Shown: positions 16,793 to 24,955, counted from the stretch's first letter. The stretch: DNA of 33,791 bases from Acidobacteria bacterium UBA7540 (GCA_002478145.1 DLMI01000086.1:1-33791); one strand, 5' to 3'. Numbers and translations are program-made. Notes: generated from the sequence alone by a model not told the origin.

Positions 16793-18025
16793 TTGGCACA
16801 TAAAGACCAATTCATTGTGGGCTTGGATTTGGGGAGTACCAAAACGTGCGCACTCGTGTGCCAACCGGGCGAGGGCGGAAAACTCCAGGTGGCCGGCTTC
16901 GGAGTGGCGGAGTCAAAGGGTTGGCGGAAGAGCGTCATTGTCAACCTCGATCTCACCGTGTTGGCCCTCAAGAAGGCAGTGGAAGCTGCTGAAACCGCTG
17001 CGGGGATTTCAATCGCATCCGCTTACGTGGGGGTAGCGGGCACGCACATTAAAGGGGTGAACTCCCGAGGCGCGGTGGGGTTGGGAAAAACGCCAGGCGC
17101 TACTGGGGCTGTCACGCCGGACGATATTCTCAAAGTCCTCCAGGCTGCCCGCGGCGTCACCCTGCCGCAGGACCGCGAAATCGTATATCCGGAACCGCAG
17201 GATTACGTGCTGGATTCCCAGGAGGGGATTCGCAACCCAGTGGGGATGAGCGGGGCGCGGCTTGAAGCCAACGTGCACCTGATTACCGGCTCGTCCACGG
17301 CCCTGAGAAACGTGGTTACGGCGGCGAACCTGGCCGGAATAAAGGTACTCGACACAGTCTACGAACCCTTCGCTTCCGCCGCCGCTTGCCTGACGGCGGA
17401 CGAGCGGGAATTGGGCGTGGCTCTGGTAGACATTGGGGGCGGGTCAACCGACATGATCGTATACTCGCAGGGCAGCGTCCGACACACCGCTTCCATCCCG
17501 GTGGGCGGCGAACATTTTACCAACGACATCGCCGTGGGCCTGCGCACCACGATTCCTGAAGCTGAGAGAGTCAAGAGATCCTGGGCTGAGCGCGAGTCCG
17601 ATGACACTCCCGGCGGCCTCCTGGAGGTGCCGAGCGTGGGGGAGCGTCCAGCACGAGTTGTAAGCTACGCCATACTTGACGAGATCATCCAGCCTCGCAC
17701 CATCGAACTGCTGGAATTGATCCACGACGAGTTGGAGCGCTCCGGCCAAATTAGGCAACTGGGTGCGGGGTTGATTTTGGTCGGCGGGGGGGCAGAACAG
17801 GGCGGTTTGCTGCCGCTGGCGGAGCAAACTCTCGGCCTCCCCGTGCGCCTGGGTCGTTGCACGGGACTCGAGAACATGGATGAAAACCTTGCCGGGCCGG
17901 AGTATGCAACTCTGGTTGGCTTGGTTGTCTACGGCAATCGTCGCCGCTTGCTTCAGGACTCGAAGGAAAAAGGACTTATGGCCAAATTGTGGCGAGCTTT
18001 GCAAGGTAAGGGCGGCGCGGCGTAA
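16793..18025 (+). CDS. ftsA: Cell division protein FtsA
   Basis: Actin-like ATPase that tethers FtsZ to the membrane and recruits later division proteins. The 410-residue product has the phosphate-1 motif GLDLGSTKTCALV at 9-21, the phosphate-2 motif LVDIGGGSTDMIVY, and the adenosine-region motif LVGGGAEQGGLLPLAE. The C-terminus ends in a likely membrane-binding amphipathic helix (GLMAKLWRALQGKGG). The apparent start is TTG, 6 bp after ftsQ, with AGGGA upstream; no in-frame ATG precedes the conserved block. It is followed by a 222-bp spacer before ftsZ, the longest gap within the dcw run. Confidence 0.95.
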   Translation: MAHKDQFIVGLDLGSTKTCALVCQPGEGGKLQVAGFGVAESKGWRKSVIVNLDLTVLALKKAVEAAETAAGISIASAYVGVAGTHIKGVNSRGAVGLGKTPGATGAVTPDDILKVLQAARGVTLPQDREIVYPEPQDYVLDSQEGIRNPVGMSGARLEANVHLITGSSTALRNVVTAANLAGIKVLDTVYEPFASAAACLTADERELGVALVDIGGGSTDMIVYSQGSVRHTASIPVGGEHFTNDIAVGLRTTIPEAERVKRSWAERESDDTPGGLLEVPSVGERPARVVSYAILDEIIQPRTIELLELIHDELERSGQIRQLGAGLILVGGGAEQGGLLPLAEQTLGLPVRLGRCTGLENMDENLAGPEYATLVGLVVYGNRRRLLQDSKEKGLMAKLWRALQGKGGAA

Positions 18026-18247
18026 CAGGTGATCACCGTACCGCTGGTATTACGACTAAGGAGTCGTCGCGAAATAACCATTACGTTGGTCGCTGAACAA
18101 CCCCCTTACCCGTCCGTCGGCTGACGGACCGAGGGCAATAGAAATCGAATCAACTCTCCCCTCCCTTGGGGAGAGGGCCTGGGGGTGGGGGCTCCGACTC
18201 GATAATGGAACGGTTGTCCCGTGACAACACCTAAGAGGGGAGTCAAC
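18026..18247 (+). promoter_or_regulatory. Structured ftsA-ftsZ spacer with four hairpins
   Basis: Four stem-loops lie here: ACGACT/AGTCGT (18052-18067), GTCCGTC/GACGGAC (18112-18129), CTCTCCCC/GGGGAGAG (18154-18175) and GTTGTC/GACAAC (18213-18228). The third is part of a dispersed-repeat-like sequence (TTGGGGAGAGGGCCTGGGGG). The last lies about 8 bases upstream of the strong ftsZ ribosome binding site. GATAAT at 18201-18206 could be a -10 element, but no -35 matches. Separate control of ftsZ level is possible but unproven. Confidence 0.4.
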
Positions 18248-19426
18248 ATGGCGATTGAAGAAACCAACGACAGCCTGCGGGTGGATTTTTCCGATGAGCT
18301 TCGCGCGGGCGCCAAAATCAGGGTAATTGGTGTGGGGGGTGGCGGCGGAAACGCCGTGAACCGCATGATTGCCGCCGGGGTGACGGGCGTGGACTTCCTC
18401 GTGGCCAATACTGACGCGCAGGCCCTTCACGCCTCGAATGCGCCGGTGAAAATCCAATTGGGCGCCAAGCTCACCAAAGGGCTGGGAGCGGGCGCCAACC
18501 CTGAAATCGGCCGGCGCGCAGCACTCGAGGATACGGATAAGGTCATCGATGCGCTGGAGGGCGCCGACATGGTGTTCGTCACCGCAGGGCTGGGCGGGGG
18601 AACCGGGAGCGGAGGCGCACCTATTGTTGCCAGCCTGGCGCGCGAGCTTCACGCCCTCACGGTGGGCGTGGTGACCAAGCCCTTCGCCTTTGAAGGCAAG
18701 CGGCGAATGATGCAGGCCGAACAGGGATTGCAGGAGTTGAGCCAGAGTGTGGATACCGTCATTTGCATTCCCAACGAACGTCTGATGCAGTTTGTGGATA
18801 AGGGGACCAGCTTCTTCGAAGCGTTCAGAATCGCCGACGATATCCTGCGCCAGGGTGTTCAGGGTATTTCCGATATCATTACCATCACGGGAATAATTAA
18901 CCGCGACTTCGCTGACATCAAGACGATAATGGAGGGAATGGGCTACGCGGTCATGGGAACCGCCGTGGCCGAGGGAGAGAACCGCGCCGTCGAAGCCACC
19001 AATCGCGCCATTTCCAGCCCGCTGCTCGAAGATGCTACCATCAACGGCGCCCAGGGCATCCTGCTGAATATCACTGGATCCAGCAAGCTCACCCTGCATG
19101 AAGTTCACGAAGCGTCCAGCATTGTGCAGAAGATAGCGGCTGAGAACGCCAATATCATTTTCGGCGCCGTTCTCGATGAGTCCATGGGTGATGCGGTGAA
19201 GGTCACGGTCATCGCCACGGGGATCAAATCCGAGAGATTGGGCCTCAAGCCATTGACCGGTCCCTCGCTTGCCATCCGCACCGCGCAGCAAAGCGTTAGG
19301 ACGGCGCTCGCAAGGAAGGAAAAGCTTCCCGTGGAGCAGGGGCCGTCGGAGATGAGCACGGAAATCCCCAAGGATGACTACGAAGTGCCAACCTTCATCC
19401 GGCGACGCAAGGCTGAAACGGGGTAA
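18248..19426 (+). CDS. ftsZ: Cell division protein FtsZ
   Basis: Tubulin-like GTPase that forms the cytokinetic Z ring. From the ATG at 18248 it has 392 residues, with [13 protein letters not shown] near the N-terminus, the tubulin signature GGGTGSG near 116-122, and the conserved C-terminal peptide [10 protein letters not shown], which binds FtsA. The ATG has a strong ribosome binding site (GAGGGGAG, 5 bp upstream). An in-frame GTG at 18221 would add nine residues but lies within a hairpin and lacks a site. It is the last gene of the dcw run. Confidence 0.97.
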   Translation: MAIEETNDSLRVDFSDELRAGAKIRVIGVGGGGGNAVNRMIAAGVTGVDFLVANTDAQALHASNAPVKIQLGAKLTKGLGAGANPEIGRRAALEDTDKVIDALEGADMVFVTAGLGGGTGSGGAPIVASLARELHALTVGVVTKPFAFEGKRRMMQAEQGLQELSQSVDTVICIPNERLMQFVDKGTSFFEAFRIADDILRQGVQGISDIITITGIINRDFADIKTIMEGMGYAVMGTAVAEGENRAVEATNRAISSPLLEDATINGAQGILLNITGSSKLTLHEVHEASSIVQKIAAENANIIFGAVLDESMGDAVKVTVIATGIKSERLGLKPLTGPSLAIRTAQQSVRTALARKEKLPVEQGPSEMSTEIPKDDYEVPTFIRRRKAETG

Positions 19427-19552
19427 GCGGCATAGAGACCGCGCTGTCCTCTGACCACAGGGGCCTGACCCGTCGCTACGTGAGTTTGCCGTCCGGTTGC
19501 TTCCTATTTCGCCCTATTCCCTGAAGCCCTGCGATGGCAAACGAAGTCCGGC

Positions 19553-20452
19553 ATGTATTATTCCGACCCAAGAATTCGGGCTGCCTATGCGGAGTGCCGG
19601 CGCCTGGCGCGCCGCCACTATGAGAACTTTCCGGTCGCGTCGCACCTTGTTCCTCGCGACAAGCGTGATGCGCTGGCAGCCATCTATGCCTTTGCCCGAT
19701 ACGCGGACGACGTTGCCGATGAGCCGGGAGTCGAGGGCAGACTCGAGGAAATCGCTGCATGGCGTGAGATGCTCCGTGAGTGCTACTCCGGAAAAGTCCA
19801 TCATCCGGTTTTCCTGGCGCTTCGCGATTCGGTGCGGCGATTCATCCTTTCTTTCGAGAATTTTGAGAACCTGCTGCGCGCCTTTGAGTCGGACGTCGGC
19901 GTGAATTGCCACCGGGATTTCTCCTCCTTGCTCGCCTATTGCGCCTGCTCGGCCAACCCCGTCGGGCGGCTGGTTCTCGAACTGTTCGGCCATCGCGACC
20001 CGGAACTCTTTGCGCTTTCGGACTGCCTCTGTACAGCGCTTCAGCTCACCAACTTCTGGCAGGACGTCGCTCGGGACCTCGAGCGCGACCGGATTTACCT
20101 GCCCCTGGAAGACCTTGAACGCTTCCATTACACATTGGATGACCTGCGCGCCGGACGCGTGGACGACCGCTGGCGTGAATTGCTAAAGTTTGAAATAATG
20201 CGCACCCGCCAGTCTTTTGAGCAAGGCAAGGCGCTGCCGGAGAGAGTCGCGCCGCAATTGCGCGTCCAGCTTCGCCTCACTTGGCTCGGCGGCATGAGCG
20301 TGCTGCGCAAAATTGAGTCGGTAGGCTATGATGTTTTCCGGCGCAGGCCATCGCTGAGCAAGCTGGACTTTGTGCGTCTTTATTTCCGCGCTCGATACTC
20401 TCTCTGGGTAGGAAGGGGTGAGCACGCCCCCACCCTCGCAGGCCCGCCATGA
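19553..20452 (+). CDS. hpnC: Hydroxysqualene synthase HpnC (squalene/phytoene synthase family)
   Basis: Trans-isoprenyl diphosphate synthase-like enzyme; in the HpnCDE route it turns presqualene diphosphate into hydroxysqualene. The 299-residue product has the HpnC-type N-terminus YSDPRIRAAY and HYENFPVAS, the first Asp motif DDVAD at 52-56, and the second (WQDVARDLERDRIYLP, D171 and D175). It overlaps hpnD by 4 bp (ATGA), so the two are co-translated. It lies 126 bp after ftsZ with a weak ribosome binding site. Assignment as HpnC rather than HpnD or CrtB rests on the N-terminal block and the gene pair. Confidence 0.88.
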   Translation: MYYSDPRIRAAYAECRRLARRHYENFPVASHLVPRDKRDALAAIYAFARYADDVADEPGVEGRLEEIAAWREMLRECYSGKVHHPVFLALRDSVRRFILSFENFENLLRAFESDVGVNCHRDFSSLLAYCACSANPVGRLVLELFGHRDPELFALSDCLCTALQLTNFWQDVARDLERDRIYLPLEDLERFHYTLDDLRAGRVDDRWRELLKFEIMRTRQSFEQGKALPERVAPQLRVQLRLTWLGGMSVLRKIESVGYDVFRRRPSLSKLDFVRLYFRARYSLWVGRGEHAPTLAGPP

Positions 20453-21303
20453 GCGCTTCTGTGAAAGACTTCCGCTTCGCCACGCTGCGCCTCACCAATT
20501 TCTACTATTCCTTTGTGTTCCTCCCGCCTCAGAAGCGGCGCGCCATCGAGGCGGTTTATGCTTTCGCGCGCCGAGGTGATGACCTTGTGGACAGCGGCCT
20601 CGCGCCGGATGAAGCGGGGCGCCAGATGGTGCGTTATCGCAAGGCGCTCGACGCTTGCTACGCTGAGCCGGGCGCGGCTTCTCTAGACCCCGAACTGGCC
20701 GCCCTTGCCGAGAGCATTCGGGAATTCAAGATCCCACGGCAACCCTTCGAGGACCTCATCCTGGGCCTGGAAATGGATTTGAACGGCGCGCGGTACGAGA
20801 CGTTTGACGACCTTTCGCTTTACTGTTATCGCGTCGCTTCCACGATCGGACTGATTGCCATTGAAATCTTTGGTTACACGAACCCCCGCACACGCGATTA
20901 CGCCGTGAATCTCGGCATAGCCATGCAACTCGTCAACATCCTGCGAGATATCCAGAGCGACGCGCAGCGCGGTCGCGTTTACCTGCCGCGGGAGGACCTG
21001 GAGCAATTTGGTGTGCGTCCCGGCGAACTGTTGTCAGGGGCCTGCAACGACTCATTCATTGAGCTGATGCAGCTCGAAGGTGACCGCGCCCGTCATTTCT
21101 TTAGCGTGGCACGCCAGCTCCTTTTGCCGCAGGACCGCCGCTCCATGGTCGCGGCGGAAATCATGGCGGCGACTTACTGGCGCATTTTGGGGCGAATTCA
21201 AAAGCGGCGTTACAACGTGTTTGGCAAGCGAGTGCGCCTGCGCGCTCCGGAAAAACTCTGGATCGCGCTTTCCGTTTATCTCGGGGCGGAGTGGCACAAG
21301 TAG
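20449..21303 (+). CDS. hpnD: Presqualene diphosphate synthase HpnD
   Basis: Condenses two farnesyl diphosphates into presqualene diphosphate, the first step of the HpnCDE squalene route feeding hopanoid synthesis. The 284-residue protein has RRGDDLVD with D44, D45 and D48, and the second Asp motif NILRDIQSDAQRGRVYLP with D167 and D171, the form common to HpnD. The ATG overlaps the hpnC stop by 4 bp. The FAD-dependent HpnE, usually next to these genes, is absent here; the frame is followed by a 600-bp non-coding region. Confidence 0.9.
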   Translation: MSASVKDFRFATLRLTNFYYSFVFLPPQKRRAIEAVYAFARRGDDLVDSGLAPDEAGRQMVRYRKALDACYAEPGAASLDPELAALAESIREFKIPRQPFEDLILGLEMDLNGARYETFDDLSLYCYRVASTIGLIAIEIFGYTNPRTRDYAVNLGIAMQLVNILRDIQSDAQRGRVYLPREDLEQFGVRPGELLSGACNDSFIELMQLEGDRARHFFSVARQLLLPQDRRSMVAAEIMAATYWRILGRIQKRRYNVFGKRVRLRAPEKLWIALSVYLGAEWHK

Positions 21304-21363
21304 AAAGCAGAACTCCGAAGTCAGAATTGATGGGCCACATCGGTGCGAGCTCTTCCCTACCTG

Positions 21364-21443
21364 CCACCTACCCGTTTGTGGTGGGTAGCAGGTGGTATGT
21401 GGGAGAGAGGTTTTCCCCGCCTCCCACCTGTGACATACCACCT
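21364..21443. repeat. Inverted-repeat region after hpnD
   Basis: AGGTGGTATGT (21390-21400) and ACATACCACCT (21433-21443) are exact reverse complements around a G/C-rich centre with GGGAG/CTCCC. The left side also has TACCTGCCACCTACCC that can pair with GGGTAGCAGGTGGTA. The structure could act as a terminator or be a relic of a mobile element; there is no T-run. Confidence 0.6.
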
Positions 21444-21449
21444 AGCTCC

Positions 21450-21563
21450 TTTGTTTTCAATAACATTCCCGCCTTAAACAGCTAAGTACCTGTGTTTTCA
21501 TAGACATTCCCGCTTTGCCCCCGAGTTTTCCACAGCGATCCTTTGTTTTCATAGATATTCCCG
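21450..21563 (+). repeat. Three direct copies of a 22-bp repeat
   Basis: Copies start at 21450, 21491 and 21542 and share the core TGTTTTCATAGAYATTCCCG, with one or a few differences; copy 1 reads CAATAACATT in the middle. Spacers are 19 and 29 bp and unrelated, so this is not a CRISPR array. Repeated protein-binding sites, such as transposase sites at an insertion-sequence end, are one explanation. Confidence 0.75.
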
Positions 21564-21807
21564 AATCGTTCCGTCACTTTTTGAAGTTACTGCGATCGTC
21601 CTGGGGAGGGCAGGCAATGACATAACGTCGGGTTGGAGAAAGGGTAGGGGAGTCATCCGTGAGGTTTCTACGTTCATGGCAGAGCCGCTCAACGTCACAT
21701 TCTAGGCTAGCATATTAAGCATAGCTTGTCAAGAGTTTCTTGGAAGCGAAACCGTGCGCTGCCGGCTGCTGCAGGCACTCAGGTCTATTTCTGCGCCCTC
21801 TCGAAAA

Positions 21808-21816
21808 TGGTATAAT
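21808..21816 (+). promoter_or_regulatory. Putative extended -10 promoter for rloAB
   Basis: TGG followed by a perfect TATAAT (21811-21816) matches the extended -10 pattern TGnTATAAT. The -35 region is poor, as is common for this class. Transcription would start near 21823, about 87 bp before the rloA start. Confidence 0.5.
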
Positions 21817-21909
21817 TCATACTTTTAGATTGTATTTACGACAAAGTTGCGCAAAAATATACCTGAAAAGGATTGTGAATAATACTTTCGCTAGAGATTG
21901 GGGTGCGCC

Positions 21910-23244
21910 GTGTTGATCAGATTCCGCGTCCGCAACTTTCGGTCGCTCAAGGAGGAGCAGGAGCTTTCTCTGGTGGCGAGTTCCCTTAAAGGACCGCCGG
22001 AAGCGGTGACGCTGGTCGAGGGGCTGGACCTCGGGCTCGTGCGCGCGGCGGCGATTTACGGCGCTAACGCCTCCGGAAAGAGCAATGTTATCAAGGCGCT
22101 TGCCTACATGAGCAGGGCTGTGCGGAACTCTCAGAGGCGCTGGGCGCCCGAGGGGCCGATTCCCCGCGAACCGTTTCTTCTCGATCCAAAATCGAAGCTC
22201 GATCCTTCCTCATTCGAAGTGGACCTGCTGCTCGACGGTGTGCGGTTTCGTTACGGATTCACACTAAATGATAGAGAGATTCTTGAGGAGTGGCTCGACG
22301 CGTACCCCGCTGGCAGTAAGCCGATCAGGAAACAGATGTGGTTCAAGCGTGAAGGGAAAACGTTCACCTTTGGCAATAAGCTGGGTGGCGATAATAGTGC
22401 CATTGAGCGCCTTACACGACCAAACAGCCTTTTCCTTTCGGCTGCCGCGCAAAACAACCATGAAGCTCTCCTGCCTGTTTACAAATGGTTTGCCGAGCAT
22501 TTTTCCTACGTCCCGAAAGAGCGAGAACCTTTAGAGGAAGAGACCGCCGAAATGTGCCAGGATGAAACTGTGAAATCCTCTTTGCTGAATATCCTTCGGG
22601 TTGCGGACCTCGGGGTCGTTGGGCTAGTTGTTCGTGAGATGGATGTGTTCGCGCGCACACCCGAAGGGGAGGATGCACAAGGTGGCGCATCAGATAAGGA
22701 GCTTGACGAGTGGCTGCAGAATCTCTTCGCGATACTCAAGAAGAGAGACATAGACGTTCCAGATAAGAGACACATCGTGGCTCTCATTCATAAGGGCGCA
22801 GTGCAGGAGGGAGTAACGCTTCGAGAGCATGACGAGTCCGAGGGTACCCTAGCATTTTTTGGACTCTTAGGGCCAGTGCTCAGGGCCACCAACTCAGGTG
22901 GAACAATCTTTGTTGACGAGCTAGACGCCAGCTTACATCCGTTGCTAGCCCTGGAAGTTGTCCGTCTTTTCAACGACCCCAAGCTGAATCCTCGAGGGGC
23001 GCAGATTGTCTTCACCACCCACGATACCAACATCCTCGACAAAGCCTCGTTGAGGCGTGACCAGATATGGTTCACCGAAAAGGACGCTGAGGGTGGCACC
23101 CACCTGTATCCGTTGACGGATTTCAAACCCCGAAAGAACGAAAACCTTGAACGAGGATATTTGCAGGGACGGTACGGTGCAGTACCGTTTATCGGCTCAA
23201 TGGATTTCTTGGCTCATATCCAGAAAGACGAGGCTGAGAGCTGA
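21910..23244 (+). CDS. rloA: RloA-type (AbiL) AAA/ABC-like ATPase
   Basis: ATPase component of a two-gene phage-defence module of the RloA/RloB (AbiL) type. The 444-residue protein has an SMC/RecF-like N-terminus (MLIRFRVRNFRSLKEEQELS), Walker A GANASGKS at 51-58, an ABC-signature-like ESEGTLAFFGLL, Walker B TIFVDELDASLHP with D335 and E336, and a switch histidine in TTHDTNIL near 370. The GTG at 21910 has GGGG 6 bp upstream; a TTG at 21898 is an alternative. It overlaps rloB by one base. Related ATPases occur in OLD, PARIS and retron systems, but the RloB-like partner favours RloA. Function is inferred from family and pairing. Confidence 0.82.
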   Translation: MLIRFRVRNFRSLKEEQELSLVASSLKGPPEAVTLVEGLDLGLVRAAAIYGANASGKSNVIKALAYMSRAVRNSQRRWAPEGPIPREPFLLDPKSKLDPSSFEVDLLLDGVRFRYGFTLNDREILEEWLDAYPAGSKPIRKQMWFKREGKTFTFGNKLGGDNSAIERLTRPNSLFLSAAAQNNHEALLPVYKWFAEHFSYVPKEREPLEEETAEMCQDETVKSSLLNILRVADLGVVGLVVREMDVFARTPEGEDAQGGASDKELDEWLQNLFAILKKRDIDVPDKRHIVALIHKGAVQEGVTLREHDESEGTLAFFGLLGPVLRATNSGGTIFVDELDASLHPLLALEVVRLFNDPKLNPRGAQIVFTTHDTNILDKASLRRDQIWFTEKDAEGGTHLYPLTDFKPRKNENLERGYLQGRYGAVPFIGSMDFLAHIQKDEAES

Positions 23245-23891
23245 TGCCACGGAGACGTGACGACCTGCGGCGTCGCAAGTGGACTGCCCTGCCTCGCCCT
23301 CGTGTGCTTGTCTGCTGCGAGGGTGAAGTCACCGAGCCAAGCTACCTGAGTGGTCTGAAGGGTGAGCTGCGAATTCGACTCGTGCACATCGAAGTCGTGC
23401 CTAGTGGATCGAATCCCAAAACGCTTGTTGACTACGCTGTCGAGAAGAAGCAAGAGGCGGAGCGCAAAGCTCGCAGAGAGAAGGACGACAATCTCAAGTA
23501 CGACGAGGTCTGGTGCGTATTTGATGTGAACGCGCACGAACACATACCCGACGCAAAGCAGAAGGCAGGTGCAAATAAGATCAACCTGGCCATATCGAAT
23601 CCGTGTTTCGAGCTTTGGTTGTTGCTGCACTTTCAAGATCAACGATCACACATAGAACGCCACCAGGTTCAATCTGCCTGCCGAGGCCACATGCCGGGAT
23701 TTGACAAGGAAGTGCCCTTCGAGGCAGTCTTTCCTCACCACCAAGAAGCTGTTGGCAGAGCCGTGGCCCTGGACGATTGGCAGCACAACCAAGGCCGCCC
23801 AGGGGGAAACCCCTCAACGGGAGTCCATCGACTGACAGAACGAATCATGGATCTCGGGCGCGAGGAACAACTGAAGAAGCACCGGCGCTAA
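23244..23891 (+). CDS. rloB: RloB-type (AbiL) effector protein
   Basis: Second gene of the RloA/RloB pair; family members have a Toprim-like fold and probably act as the effector nuclease under control of the ATPase. In the 215-residue protein the family pattern is clear: RVLVCCEGEVTEPSYLSGL (E26, E28), YDEVWCVFDVN with D94, the hallmark SNPCFELWLLLHF at 118-130, and GGNPSTGVHRLTERI near the C-terminus. The DxD-like acidic cluster usual after VFD is altered (VFDVNAHEH). Its ATG overlaps the rloA stop (TGATG), so the two are translationally coupled. The biochemical activity is inferred. Confidence 0.82.
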   Translation: MPRRRDDLRRRKWTALPRPRVLVCCEGEVTEPSYLSGLKGELRIRLVHIEVVPSGSNPKTLVDYAVEKKQEAERKARREKDDNLKYDEVWCVFDVNAHEHIPDAKQKAGANKINLAISNPCFELWLLLHFQDQRSHIERHQVQSACRGHMPGFDKEVPFEAVFPHHQEAVGRAVALDDWQHNQGRPGGNPSTGVHRLTERIMDLGREEQLKKHRR

Positions 23892-23931
23892 GGGCAATGT
23901 CGCGCAAAGTCTCAGTTCTCAAAGACTCTGG

Positions 23932-24010
23932 GGCTTCTGTCGTCAACCACACTCAAAAGCCGCGGACCTAAACAACAGGTCCACGCTACTCAATTCGTGC
24001 AAGAAAAACC
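23932..24010 (+). repeat. 79-bp direct repeat, copy 1 (left of hicBA)
   Basis: Matches 24627-24705 at a fixed offset of 695 bp with about eight mismatches. It contains an imperfect hairpin (CGCGGACCT at 23961-23969 and AGGTCCACG at 23977-23985). It lies between rloB and hicB. A second, different hairpin (CGGACCGG/CCGTCCG, 24012-24029) follows directly. Confidence 0.85.
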
Positions 24011-24054
24011 GCGGACCGGAAACCGTCCGGTGGCGTGGGTAATCCGCAGGTGGT

Positions 24055-24336
24055 ATGATGAAGCCGATGAAGATCGACTACACAGTTCAGATCTGGAGCG
24101 AAGGGGAGCAGTTTGTCGCCCACGCCATGCCGCTTGATGTCATGAGCAGCGGGCGAACGCCGGAGGAAGCTCGTGCGGCTCTCGACGAGGCCGTACACGT
24201 CTTTCTCGTGACGGCAGCGGACGAGGGCTCTCTGGAAGAGATTCTCTACGAAGCTGGGTATGAACGGCAAGGCGGAGAATGGATCAGTCCCTCCTGGGTG
24301 GCGACTGAAAAGCACTCCACCGCAGTTCCCGTCTGA
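24055..24336 (+). CDS. hicB: HicB-family antitoxin
   Basis: Antitoxin of a type II toxin-antitoxin pair; HicB proteins neutralise HicA and often repress their own operon. The 93-residue product has the HicB partial RNase-H-like fold pattern: YTVQIWSEGEQFVAHAMP, LDVMSSGRTPEEARAALDEA and VHVFLVTAADEGSLEEIL, followed by YEAGYE. No long DNA-binding C-terminus is evident. Starts at 24055, 24058 or 24067 are possible; AGGTGG lies just upstream. The toxin gene follows after 2 bp, so the order is antitoxin first. Confidence 0.85.
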   Translation: MMKPMKIDYTVQIWSEGEQFVAHAMPLDVMSSGRTPEEARAALDEAVHVFLVTAADEGSLEEILYEAGYERQGGEWISPSWVATEKHSTAVPV

Positions 24337-24338
24337 AT

Positions 24339-24572
24339 ATGCCCCGAATAACGCCGGTTCGCTGGCAAGCCCTCGAAAAGGTCTTTCTCGCGGCGGGGTT
24401 TCGGTTTGCGCGGCAGGAAGGCAGTCACCGCTCGTATGTCAAGGCAGGGATTCTCAGGCCCATCGTCATTCCCACTTACCAAGAGGTCCCTGTCTCCATC
24501 ATCAGGAACAATCTGAAGACAGCCGGGATCTCTAGGGGCGAGTACTTTCGCCTGCTCAGAGAGGACGGATAA
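24339..24572 (+). CDS. hicA: HicA-family mRNA interferase toxin
   Basis: Small double-stranded-RNA-binding-fold protein of the HicA (YcfA) family; members cleave mRNA when not bound by HicB. The 77-residue product has the family N-terminus MPRITPVRWQALEKVF, the motif GSHRSYVK with the catalytic-type histidine H30, and the C-terminal block SIIRNNLKTAGISRGEYFRLL. It starts 2 bp after the hicB stop. The key histidine is intact, so the toxin is likely functional. The pair is flanked by 79-bp direct repeats. Confidence 0.87.
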   Translation: MPRITPVRWQALEKVFLAAGFRFARQEGSHRSYVKAGILRPIVIPTYQEVPVSIIRNNLKTAGISRGEYFRLLREDG

Positions 24573-24626
24573 GGGCGTCTGACCGGTTGGGGCGGGTGGC
24601 GGAGACATCGTTCTGCGAAGGTCCGT

Positions 24627-24705
24627 GGCTTCTCTCGTTGACCACACTCAAAAGCCGCGGACCTAAAAGACAGGTCCGCGCTACTCACTTCGTGCAAGAA
24701 AAACC
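24627..24705 (+). repeat. 79-bp direct repeat, copy 2 (right of hicBA)
   Basis: Second copy of the repeat at 23932-24010. Here the hairpin is perfect: CGCGGACCT (24656-24664), a 7-base loop, and AGGTCCGCG (24672-24680). Similar GCGGACCT palindromes are a common kind of dispersed repeat. The rest of the spacer to 24749 holds no gene. Confidence 0.85.
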
Positions 24706-24749
24706 TCTCATCCAAGTGGTGGCCAAGCTTTCTGAGATGCGCGACCGTC

Positions 24750-24923
24750 TTACGAGGGGCCGTGATTACTGACGGTCAACCCGCAGCAGACGTTGCCTCG
24801 CCAGTGGTCACTTGTCCACTTGAGCCAGTGCCAGAGCTTGTGGGTGGCGTAAGCCCCCCAGCCGCCCATGATGGCGCCGAGTGCCAATCCGATCCCACCC
24901 CCAGCCAGAGCTCCTATTCCCAT
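24750..24923 (-). CDS. Small glycine-zipper membrane protein
   Basis: No family was recognised. The 57-residue product starts MGIGALAGGGIGLALGAIMG, a hydrophobic helix with repeated GxxxG spacing typical of glycine-zipper membrane segments, then an aromatic, basic stretch (HKLWHWLKW) that could lie at the membrane surface. The start at 24923 is supported by a strong ribosome binding site (AGGAG, about 7 bp upstream); an in-frame ATG 36 bp further up lacks one. It lies 32 bp downstream of the coiled-coil gene on the same strand, so the two may form an operon. The reading frame is short, so real coding status is moderately supported. Confidence 0.5.
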   Translation of the reverse strand: MGIGALAGGGIGLALGAIMGGWGAYATHKLWHWLKWTSDHWRGNVCCGLTVSNHGPS

Positions 24924-24955
24924 CGTCGGCTCCTGGTTGAGACTCCTACGATGTA

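Larger units (their letters stand above)
21304..21807. other. Long non-coding spacer between hpnD and the RloAB pair
   Basis: No gene is convincing here. It opens with micro-repeat words (AGCAGAACTCCGAAGTCAGAA), then holds a complex inverted repeat (21364-21443), three copies of a 22-bp repeat (21450-21563), and an AT-richer stretch leading to a likely promoter. The change in texture marks the left edge of the accessory region. Confidence 0.6.

Noticed and set aside
18056..19291. 411-residue - strand open frame opposite ftsZ
   Set aside because: Opposite a highly conserved FtsZ gene; His/Gly/Arg-rich composition and no recognisable domain.
21450..21563. CRISPR array
   Set aside because: Only three repeats, spacers of 19 and 29 bp, no cas genes nearby and poor repeat identity in copy 1.
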